Under the pieces are notes generated by a model. That model was not told the origin of the DNA. It saw only the letters and a list, made by a program, of their open reading frames with translations, and did not search any database. Below are positions 6,261 to 12,374 of a stretch of 16,837 nt of DNA, piece after piece. Numbering within the stretch: position 1 is the stretch's first letter; each line of letters starts with the position of its first letter. The DNA is taken from assembly GCA_002375985.1 (NCBI GenBank), contig DFNH01000010.1, forward strand, positions 1 through 16,837, written 5' to 3'. This DNA is from Firmicutes bacterium UBA3572 (GTDB lineage Bacteria; Bacillota; Desulfotomaculia; Desulfotomaculales; Desulforudaceae). A program made the position numbers and the translations under genes.

Positions 6261-6311
6261 ACCACGAAGGTCTGCCGTCAGGCATGAAAGGCCTTCGTGG
6301 TTTTCTTTTTT
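6261..6311 (+). terminator. Terminator/attenuator before the mvhD remnant
   Basis: ACCACGAAGG (6261-6270) pairs with CCTTCGTGGT (6292-6301), and the run TTTTCTTTTTT follows. No intact plus-strand gene lies just upstream, so it likely attenuates the leader of the hydrogenase region rather than ending a gene. Confidence 0.75.
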
Positions 6312-6387
6312 CGGCGGCGGAGGAGGTGGAAGGAGGGCGGCAGGCCGCGCGGGCGGGAGCGGGAACGGATGAAAGCGCGAGGGAGGA

Positions 6388-6660
6388 GTGAAATGTCAAA
6401 CTTTTGAACCCAAAATCATTGCTTTTCTGTGCAACTGGTGCAGCTACGGCGGGGCGGATCTGGCCGGTGTGTCGCGGCTGCAGTATCCGCCGAACATCCG
6501 GATCATCAGGGTGATGTGTTCCGGCCGGGTGGCTCCGGAATTCGTGCGCAAGGCTTTCTTTTTCGGGGCGGACGGCGTCCTGGTGGCCGGCTGCCACCCG
6601 GGGGACTGCTACTACGTCCGGGGCAATTACTACGCGGAGCGGCGCATCAGAATTCTGCGC
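6388..6660 (+). pseudogene. MvhD-like hydrogenase iron-sulfur subunit, truncated and frameshifted
   Basis: The segment encodes EPKIIAFLCNWCSYGGADLAG, YPPNIRIIRVMCSGRV, GADGVLVAGCHPGDCYY and GNYYAERRIRILRRM, the core of the delta subunit of methyl-viologen-reducing hydrogenase. In complexes this subunit passes electrons between flavin partners and the hydrogenase. The final third of the normal ~140 residues is missing: at about 6661 the sequence joins a NuoF/HydB piece in another frame. The 5' end is also damaged. ATG 6393 has an ideal GGAGG site and would read MSNF, the usual start, but one extra T in a TTTT run sends it to a stop. Only GTG 6388, sitting on the ribosome binding site, is in frame. 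Non-functional as it stands. Confidence 0.75.
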
Positions 6661-6752
6661 CGGATGCATCCTGTGCCGGGTGGGCACCAGGCGCGCGCAG
6701 GAGCTCGTGGATCGCGTGCTTGACGGGGCGGCGACAACCGAGGATCTCTCCC
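6661..6752 (+). pseudogene. NuoF/HydB C-terminal fragment
   Basis: In a frame different from the mvhD piece, 6665-6748 reads CILCRVGTRRAQELVDRVLDGAATTEDL in short succession. This resembles the C-terminal iron-sulphur region of NuoF/HydB (SCGxCxPCRxGTRRxLExLxRIxxGxGTxEDL). Only about 30 residues remain, and the first cysteine of the CxxCxxC motif is lost. It is joined to mvhD sequence on the left and hydA sequence on the right without spacer, which suggests deletions inside an ancestral mvhD-nuoF-hydA operon. Confidence 0.55.
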
Positions 6753-7073
6753 GGCGTCAAGGATGCCGCGGTGCCGCTTGACGGCCTCCGGGTCAAGGCG
6801 CTGGCGGCGCACGGCCTGGCCAATGCGCGCGCCGTGATGGAGAGGCTGAAGGCCGGGCGGATGTATCGGCGGCGGGGGGGGGCAGCCGCTGCCCACCGAC
6901 ACCGCCGCCAGACAGAGCCGCATAGACGGCCTGTACCGGGTGGACGCCGCCATGCCGGTCCGCAAGTCCCACGAGAACCCGCAGCTGACCAAACTGTACG
7001 CCGACTTCTTGGGTAAACCGCTGAGTGAGGTATCGCACACGCTGCTCCACACCTGCTACACGGCGCGGAAGTA
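6753..7073 (+). pseudogene. Second HydA copy, C-terminal remnant with internal deletion
   Basis: The first part reads GVKDAAVPLDGLRVKALAAHGLANARAVMERLKA, nearly the same as the intact HydA downstream. About 11 codons before the H-cluster L3 motif are then missing and the frame shifts. The rest reads GGCIGGGGGQPLPTDTAARQ and runs through KSHENPQLTKLYADFLGKP and LLHTCYTARK to a TAG at 7071-7073. All of HydA before the final fifth is absent. The remnant cannot be a hydrogenase. The first ~105 bp match the intact gene at about 96%, while the remainder is clearly more diverged. Confidence 0.8.
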
Positions 7074-7113
7074 GCGCAAAGGGCCAGAAAGTCATATAAG
7101 GAGGGGTTGCCAG

Positions 7114-7440
7114 ATGAGCGGTGAGGCGAGTCTAGCGGAAGAAAGAACCTTGGGCGAGTTCGTGCTGCGGCGGGTGCACGCCGAATCGTGCGGGGAGTGT
7201 CTGCCCTGCGCGCTCGGCACGCGGCAGATCGCCGCCGTGCTCAACGGCACGGCCGGCGGAAATGGCGGCGCCGTCGAGGCCGCGGTGTGGCGCGCGCTCG
7301 GTCGCGCCATGCGGCAGGCGGCCAAGTGCGGCGTGGGGCGGATCGGCGGGGCGCTGGTCGAAGAATTGCTCGATCGGGACCCGGATTTCTTCGCCCCGGG
7401 GCGCAAACGGAACTCTGGCGACCAGGGACAGGAGGGATAA
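7114..7440 (+). CDS. Standalone NuoF-like C-terminal [4Fe-4S] domain protein
   Basis: This 108-residue protein has a strong AGGAGGGG site nine bases before ATG 7114. It contains ESCGECLPCALGTRQI (Cys26, 29, 32) and AAKCGVG (Cys72). The pattern CxxCxxC-x39-C is exactly that of the N3 [4Fe-4S] cluster domain at the C-terminus of NuoF/HydB. The flavin, NADH and SLBB domains of NuoF are absent, so it cannot bind NAD. The stop is two bases before the HydA start, so the two are translated together. It probably acts as an electron-transfer subunit linking HydA to an external donor. It could be a truncated hydB, but the intact cysteine set, clean start and coupling argue it is expressed. Confidence 0.8.
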   Translation: MSGEASLAEERTLGEFVLRRVHAESCGECLPCALGTRQIAAVLNGTAGGNGGAVEAAVWRALGRAMRQAAKCGVGRIGGALVEELLDRDPDFFAPGRKRNSGDQGQEG

Positions 7441-7442
7441 GA

Positions 7443-9185
7443 ATGTCCACGTTTACGATGATCATTGACGGTCGGCGGGTGGAGGTGCCGGAAAAAACCA
7501 CGATCCTGGAGGCGGCGGCCAAGATCGGCGTCAAGATTCCGACGCTTTGTTACCTCAAGGACATCGGCCACGACGTGGGCGCCTGCCGTATCTGCGTGGT
7601 CGAAATCGAGGGCGAACCGGAGCTCGTGACGGCCTGCAACACCCCGGCGGCGCCGGGAATGGTGGTCCGCACCAATACGGAGGCGGTGCGGGAGGCGCGG
7701 AAGGTCACCCTGGAAATGATCCTGGCCAACCACCCCGAGGAGTGTCCGACCTGTGTGCGGAACGGCACGTGTGAGCTGCAGGCGCTGGCGGCCGCGTTCA
7801 ACATCCGGGAAGTGCGCTTCCCGCGCACCCGGCCGGAATTCCCGCTGGACGACTCGGCGACCGCCCTCATCCGCGATCCGAACAAGTGTATCCTCTGCCG
7901 CCGGTGCGTGACGGTGTGCCGGCAGGTGCAGAGCGTGGGCGCCGTAGAATTCGGGAAGGTCTACGGCGAGCCGGCGGTGACCACCCTGCTGCATACCCCG
8001 CTGGGAGAAACCAACTGTGTGCAGTGCGGGCAGTGCATCCTGGTCTGTCCGGTGGGCGCCATCTACGAACGGGACGACACCGACCGGGTCTGGGCGGCTC
8101 TGGCCGACCCGCACAAGCATGTGGTGGTGCAGACGGCGCCGGCTACCCACGTGGCGCTGGGGGACCTGTTTGGCCTTGCGCCCGGCACCGATATCACCGG
8201 CCGGATGGTGGCCGCCTTCCGCCGGCTCGGCTTTGACGCGGTGTTCGACACCAACTTCACGGCCGACCTCACCATTATGGAGGAGGGCTCCGAGCTTCTG
8301 GAGCGGATCAACAACGGCGGCGTCCTGCCGCAGCTGACCTCCTGCAGCCCTGGCTGGGTCAAATTCATCGAACACTTTTATCCCGAACTGCTCCCGCACC
8401 TGTCGAGCGCCAAGTCCCCCCAGCAGATGCTGGGGGCGCTGGCCAAGACTTTCTACGCGCAGAAGCGGGGCCTCAATCCGGATGAGGTTTTCGTGGTTTC
8501 CGTAATGCCGTGCACCGCCAAGAAGTTCGAGGCGGCCCGCCCCGAGATGAAGGCGTCCGGCCGGCGCGACGTGGACGTCGTGCTCACCACCCGGGAGTTG
8601 GCGCGCATGCTCCGGGAAGCGGGACTGGATTTTGCCAACCTGCCGGAGGATGACTACGACGAACCGATGGGCCTCGGGACCGGTGCCGGGCAGATTTTCG
8701 GCGCCACCGGCGGCGTGATGGAGGCCGCCCTGCGCACGGTCTACGAACTGGTTACCGGCAAGCCGCTGGAGAACCTGGACATCGAAGAGGTCCGGGGGCT
8801 GGCGGGCGTCAAGGAGGCCGCGGTACCGCTTAACGGCCTCCGGGTCAAGGCGCTGGTGGCGCACGGCCTGGCCAATGCGCGCGCCGTGATGGAGAGGCTG
8901 AAGGCCGGAGAACTCAAAGACTACCACTTCATCGAGATCATGTGCTGCCCGGGCGGGTGCATCGGCGGCGGCGGGCAGCCGATTCCGACCACCAGCACGA
9001 TCAGGGAAATGCGTATCGGCGGCATTTACGCCCGGGACCGGGCGCTCGCGCTCCGCAAGTCGCACGAGAACCCACAGGTGCAAAAGCTCTACGAGGAGTT
9101 TCTGGAGCGGCCGCTCGGGCACAAGTCGCACGAACTGTTGCACACCACCTACACCGCCCGGGGTTTTCAACCCCGGGGCGAGTAA
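7443..9185 (+). CDS. hydA: [FeFe] hydrogenase catalytic subunit, HndD/HydA type
   Basis: This is a 580-residue enzyme for reversible H2 formation. N-terminal domains in order: [2Fe-2S] ferredoxin (Cys36, 48, 51, 65), the His-ligated cluster HPEECPTCVRNGTC (His97, Cys101, 104, 110), and two [4Fe-4S] clusters (CILCRRCVTVC 149-159; CVQCGQCILVCP 192-203). The H-cluster domain has L1 TSCSPGW (299-305), L2 MPCTAKKFE (355-363) and L3 EIMCCPGGCIGGGGQP (498-513). L1 has Ser where many enzymes have a second Cys, a variant I recall from NADP-linked HndD-like members, and L3 has Cys501 where Ala is usual. The C-terminal small-subunit region (RKSHENPQ…) is fused. GGAGGG precedes ATG 7443. No complete HydB/HydC is present, so its electron partner is unknown. 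Confidence 0.95.
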   Translation: MSTFTMIIDGRRVEVPEKTTILEAAAKIGVKIPTLCYLKDIGHDVGACRICVVEIEGEPELVTACNTPAAPGMVVRTNTEAVREARKVTLEMILANHPEECPTCVRNGTCELQALAAAFNIREVRFPRTRPEFPLDDSATALIRDPNKCILCRRCVTVCRQVQSVGAVEFGKVYGEPAVTTLLHTPLGETNCVQCGQCILVCPVGAIYERDDTDRVWAALADPHKHVVVQTAPATHVALGDLFGLAPGTDITGRMVAAFRRLGFDAVFDTNFTADLTIMEEGSELLERINNGGVLPQLTSCSPGWVKFIEHFYPELLPHLSSAKSPQQMLGALAKTFYAQKRGLNPDEVFVVSVMPCTAKKFEAARPEMKASGRRDVDVVLTTRELARMLREAGLDFANLPEDDYDEPMGLGTGAGQIFGATGGVMEAALRTVYELVTGKPLENLDIEEVRGLAGVKEAAVPLNGLRVKALVAHGLANARAVMERLKAGELKDYHFIEIMCCPGGCIGGGGQPIPTTSTIREMRIGGIYARDRALALRKSHENPQVQKLYEEFLERPLGHKSHELLHTTYTARGFQPRGE

Positions 9186-9202
9186 GGCCAAAGGAATTCC
9201 CG

Positions 9203-9220
9203 CCCCTGAATATACAGGGG
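9203..9220. repeat. Short hairpin CCCCT/AGGGG after hydA
   Basis: CCCCT and AGGGG flank a short AT-rich loop just before the main terminator; probably part of the 3' end structure. Confidence 0.4.
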
Positions 9221-9225
9221 ATTTT

Positions 9226-9256
9226 GCCGGCGGGACATTCCGCCGGCGTTTTTCTT
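9226..9256 (+). terminator. Intrinsic terminator of hydA
   Basis: A perfect 8-bp stem, GCCGGCGG (9226-9233) with CCGCCGGC (9240-9247), has a 6-base loop and is followed by gtttttcttt. It ends the 7114-9185 transcript. Confidence 0.85.
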
Positions 9257-9318
9257 TGACCGTTAGGGGAGTGATCTGCTACCAGCGACCACGCGGTCCA
9301 GGACTGCGGTGCGAACGC

Positions 9319-9459
9319 CAGCGTGAGTTTACTAAACGCACCGGCCAAAAACCTTCTCAGCCCAGGAAACACAAGCACTCCGAGAACACGTCCTTGTATG
9401 CACTAAAGCACCCAGCAATACCAGGCTTTCCTGCAATCAGCGTAGTAAACTCACGCTGG
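9319..9459. mobile_element. MITE-like element with 17-bp terminal inverted repeats
   Basis: CCAGCGTGAGTTTACTA (9319-9335) is exactly reverse-complemented at 9443-9459, bounding 141 bp with no recognisable gene. This is the form of a small non-autonomous transposable element or a large imperfect cruciform. No convincing target duplication flanks it, and no transposase is in the window. The surrounding stretch 9257-9598 has no gene. Confidence 0.45.
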
Positions 9460-9522
9460 AGGTTGGCATTGCCAGGGCCACGCGAGGCCAGTGTGGCAGG
9501 AAAGCTGCGGGATTGGCTTGCT

Positions 9523-9591
9523 CGTTGCACCGGCTACCGGTTCTCCGGAGGTGCCGCCCGGCGAGAATTCGGAGCGGACTTTCACCGGTGC
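9523..9591. repeat. 19-bp dispersed repeat copy 2 within a structured region
   Basis: Positions 9523-9541 repeat the 19-mer at 1227-1245 exactly. Its GCACCGG (9527-9533) can pair with CCGGTGC (9585-9591), enclosing further TTCTC/GAGAA pairing. It lies just past the stop of the HD-GYP gene, without a T tract, so it is not an ordinary terminator. Confidence 0.5.
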
Positions 9592-9598
9592 TTTCGGT

Positions 9599-11356
9599 TT
9601 ACCCGCCGAGCACCTCGAGGCAGGCGTCTACCACGGCGGCGTCGTAAAGGGTGTCGCGACCGCGCTTGATTTCCTCCAACGCCGCCTGCAGGGTCTGGGC
9701 CGGACGATAGGGCCGGTGGGAGATGATGGCGTCCACCACGTCGGCTACCGCCAGGATGCGGGCCTCGAGGAGAATGGCCTCGCCTTTTAGCCCGTCCGGG
9801 TAGCCGGAGCCGTCCAGCCGCTCGTGGTGCTGCCGGATGATCGCCGCCACCTCCCCGCCGAAATCAATGTTCCTAAGTACTTCGTAGGCGGTCACCGGGT
9901 GGAGTTTCACCAACTCCATTTCCACCGGCGTCAGCCGGCCGGACTTGTTCAGGATGGCCGCTGGGATGGTTACCTTGCCGATGTCGTGCAGGTAGCCGGC
10001 GGAGCGGAGCCGGTCGACGGTGTCTTCGGGGAGTCCCATCTGCCGCGCCACGGTGCAAGCCAGCTCCGCCACCCGTTGCTGGTGCCCGGCCGTGTACGGG
10101 TAGCGCAACTCCACGAGCCGCGCGATGGCGCGGATGCTTCCCTCGAGCGTTTTTTCCAGCCTTTGCTTGGCCTCGTAGATTTCCTGCTTTGCGCGGCGTT
10201 CCTTAGTTTCGTCCCGGAACACCAGCACCATGCCCAGGATGTTTCCTTCCCGGTTGCGGATGGGTGCGGCGTTGTCGGCAATGGGTATGCGCCGGCCGTC
10301 GCGCGCGAGGAGAATGGTGTGGCTACCGAGTCCGACTGCCACGCCTTCGCGCAGCACCCGCTCCAGGGGGCTCGCTACGGAGCGGCCGGTAAGCTCGCTT
10401 TCGATACGGAAAACGGCAGACAAGGGGCGGCCGAGTGCTTCGCCCGCCGGCCACCCGGTAAGCTTCTCGGCCACGGGGTTGACAAAGGTGACGTATCCGG
10501 CCTGGTCGGTGCAGATCACTGCGTCGCCGATGCTGTTCAGGGTGACGCGAAACCGTTCCCGCTCCTCCGCCACGCGCGTTTCGGCCTTCTTGCGGGCGGT
10601 GATGTCGCGCACGATAGCCAGGATCCGCTCCTGCCCGCCGATGAGGGTGCGCTTCAGGTTGACCTCGGTCCAGAAGAGGCGTCCTTCGCGGGTGCGGCTT
10701 ACCCACTCGAACAGCTGCGGCTCGCCGGCCGCCGCCTTCCTTATCAGCGCCAAGGCTTCCTGCTGGGTGTACGGCGGCACGCCCGCGCTTATGTCCTCCA
10801 CCGTGAGACGGCGTGCCTCCTCCGTAGTGTACCTGAACATCTCGGTCATTTTGGGGTTCACGTCCAATATTTGCCCGGTTTCCGGGTGGTGCACGACGAT
10901 GGCGTCGTTGGTTGCCTCGAAGATGGCGCGGTAGTTCTCCTCGGCGTGGCGCAGCGCCTGTTCCTTCCGCTTGAGTTCGGTGATATCGAGAAGGAAGGTA
11001 ACGCTCTGCTTCGTCCCTGGGATCACGACCACGGTGAGCCAGATATTCTTTCGTTCGCCGCGGCGGTTCACAAAAGTAAATTCGTAGTTGCGGGGTGCCG
11101 CTGCCGGGTCCTGGCGGCGCCGGCGGTGGTATTCGCGGATACGTGGCAAATCCTCGGGCGCGACAAACTCCGTCCAGCTTTTTTTCCCCTCGATTTCTTC
11201 CCGGGGGAGGGCGGCGAGTGCGGCGAACTCCTCGTTGCAAAGGGAGATGGTGGTGTCCTCCTCGATGAGGCACATGGCCGTCCCGGTATTCTCAAAGATG
11301 GTGCGGTAGACGTGTTCGGGAACAGGTAGCGGGATGTCCGGGCCGTTTCGGCGCAC
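9599..11356 (-). CDS. Three-PAS HD-GYP protein, probable c-di-GMP phosphodiesterase
   Basis: This is a 585-residue soluble protein with no membrane segment. Three PAS/PAC units come first: about residues 15-130 (YRTIFENTGTAMCLIEED, ending LLDITELKRKEQ), 140-260 (YRAIFEATNDAIVVHH, ending IVRDITARKKAE) and 268-390 (FRVTLNSIGDAVICTDQ, ending VFRDETKERRA). A helical linker leads to an HD-GYP domain with LHDIGK (His457-Asp458), HHERLDGSGYPDGL (510-523) and SHRPYRPA. All residues of the metal site and the GYP signature are present, so it should hydrolyse c-di-GMP. The PAS domains likely sense a cytosolic redox or ligand signal; no cofactor residue can be assigned. GTG 11356 follows GGGAGG nine bases upstream. 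A good promoter precedes it. Confidence 0.9.
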   Translation of the reverse strand: MRRNGPDIPLPVPEHVYRTIFENTGTAMCLIEEDTTISLCNEEFAALAALPREEIEGKKSWTEFVAPEDLPRIREYHRRRRQDPAAAPRNYEFTFVNRRGERKNIWLTVVVIPGTKQSVTFLLDITELKRKEQALRHAEENYRAIFEATNDAIVVHHPETGQILDVNPKMTEMFRYTTEEARRLTVEDISAGVPPYTQQEALALIRKAAAGEPQLFEWVSRTREGRLFWTEVNLKRTLIGGQERILAIVRDITARKKAETRVAEERERFRVTLNSIGDAVICTDQAGYVTFVNPVAEKLTGWPAGEALGRPLSAVFRIESELTGRSVASPLERVLREGVAVGLGSHTILLARDGRRIPIADNAAPIRNREGNILGMVLVFRDETKERRAKQEIYEAKQRLEKTLEGSIRAIARLVELRYPYTAGHQQRVAELACTVARQMGLPEDTVDRLRSAGYLHDIGKVTIPAAILNKSGRLTPVEMELVKLHPVTAYEVLRNIDFGGEVAAIIRQHHERLDGSGYPDGLKGEAILLEARILAVADVVDAIISHRPYRPAQTLQAALEEIKRGRDTLYDAAVVDACLEVLGG

Positions 11357-11385
11357 GTGCCTTTACCTCCCTTATCGAAAAATAA

Positions 11386-11415
11386 ATAATAAACAGTAAA
11401 GAAACTACCTGGCAA
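11386..11415 (-). promoter_or_regulatory. Promoter of the HD-GYP gene
   Basis: On the minus strand TTGCCA (11415-11410) and TATTAT (11391-11386) are separated by 18 bp in AT-rich DNA, about 30 bp before the start codon. Confidence 0.5.
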
Positions 11416-11448
11416 GAATAAGTCGGGTTTCGTGAAAATAAGTACTAT

Positions 11449-11455
11449 TTCGACA
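11449..11455 (-). promoter_or_regulatory. Possible Spo0A box upstream of the HD-GYP gene
   Basis: TGTCGAA on the minus strand matches the 0A-box core and lies about 35 bp upstream of the proposed -35 element. A single 7-mer can occur by chance. Confidence 0.25.
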
Positions 11456-11502
11456 GAGGTGCGGATAATTCCTGCCAACATGTTCCTTTTAAGATGTTTA
11501 TG

Positions 11503-11742
11503 TTAACTTGAACGGCTAACATTAGTTTTGAAGGGAGCAGAGCGGGTTGATTGCGGCCAAACTGTTGGGAGCTTTGATATGTTTGATGCGGCCACCATAA
11601 GCCAAAGTACAAAAGGCTGGTGAAAAAGCTCCGGGCCCTGCTCCACCAGGGTCACTTGGTGTTTTCGGGGTAGCCGGTCCCACAGGGAGCACGCCGCCGC
11701 TGCACCGGCCGTACCGCCTCCGACCACGGCCACAGACGCCAT
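11503..11742 (-). pseudogene. Truncated FAD/NAD(P)-dependent oxidoreductase (sulfide:quinone reductase-like)
   Basis: From ATG 11742, with AGGTG upstream, the frame reads MASVAVVGGGTAGAAAACSL, a complete dinucleotide-binding GxGxxG motif. LPRKHQVTLVEQGPELFHQPFVLWLMV follows, the typical first 50 residues of SQR-like flavoproteins. After about residue 51 the similarity stops and the frame ends at residue 79 with unrelated residues. The normal length is about 380-400. It begins 38 bp downstream of iorB on the same strand, so it was once part of that operon. The break at about 11590 is a deletion or insertion boundary. Confidence 0.65.
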
Positions 11743-11780
11743 GTTACTCACCTCGGAGTTAATTTGCTCCGGAAAGCTTC

Positions 11781-12374
11781 TTAGTGGGTGTTGATTTCTC
11801 GGCAACCCAGCTCAAAAGCCCGGGCGTTTACTTCCCGCAGATTTGGTTTCACGGTGGACAAGAGGGTCTCCCGGAGGGCGTCCGTGGGTACGGGGAGTCG
11901 CTGCAGGGCGGCTAAGGCACCTAACAGGACGCTGTTCAGCGTCCGGACGTGCCCCGCCTCCCGGGCCAGCCGGTCGGCGTCCAGGAACACACAATCGGGG
12001 ACGGTCTGCCGCAAATGGGCAAGCAATGCCTCCCGGTCGTAGGTGGACAAGCCCAGAGCAACCGTGGTCGGCACAATGGCCGTGTTGGCGGTAACCACCA
12101 GACCGCCCGGTTTCAGGAGATAAAGGTTACGCACCGTTTCGGCCAGCTCAAAACTAAGCAGGATGTCGGCGTGTCCCGACGGAATGAGGGCGCCGAAGAG
12201 CCCATAGCCCATACGTACCTGACTGGTGACCGGGCCCTCCCGCTGGGCCATACCCAGCACTTCGGAAGTGCGCACTTCCATGCCGGCGGCAATGGCGGCG
12301 TAACTGATCACCCTGGACGCCAGGATGATCCCCTGACCGCCCACGCCGGCGACAACAAGGTCACAATTTCTCAT
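11781..12374 (-). CDS. iorB: Indolepyruvate oxidoreductase subunit beta
   Basis: This 197-residue protein belongs to the gamma-domain family of 2-oxoacid:ferredoxin oxidoreductases. The signature GVGGQGIILASRVISYAA is near residue 11, followed by EVLGMAQREGPVTSQVRMG, the family substrate-contact region, and ADILLSFELAETVRNLYLLKPGG. The ATG at 12374 overlaps the iorA stop as ATGA, so the two subunits are translationally coupled. With IorA it oxidises aryl 2-oxoacids (indolepyruvate, phenylpyruvate) to aryl-acetyl-CoA and reduces ferredoxin. A longer frame to 12440 only runs back through iorA and is not used. Length is normal. Confidence 0.92.
   Translation of the reverse strand: MRNCDLVVAGVGGQGIILASRVISYAAIAAGMEVRTSEVLGMAQREGPVTSQVRMGYGLFGALIPSGHADILLSFELAETVRNLYLLKPGGLVVTANTAIVPTTVALGLSTYDREALLAHLRQTVPDCVFLDADRLAREAGHVRTLNSVLLGALAALQRLPVPTDALRETLLSTVKPNLREVNARAFELGCREINTH

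Noticed and set aside
1779..9185. Selenoprotein read-through of TGA, suggested by YedF
   Set aside because: The intact redox genes keep cysteine at their motif positions, and no in-frame TGA falls inside a recognised motif.
7092..9191. 699-residue minus-strand open frame
   Set aside because: It is the exact antisense of hydA; it has no recognisable domain and arises from GC-rich codon bias.
9541..9600. Possible group II intron or cobalamin riboswitch fragment (CCGGTGAAAGTCC on minus strand)
   Set aside because: Only a short phrase matches; the other conserved blocks of either RNA are not visible and no downstream target gene fits.
9824..11329. 501-residue plus-strand open frame
   Set aside because: Antisense shadow of the PAS/HD-GYP gene, whose motifs are complete on the other strand.
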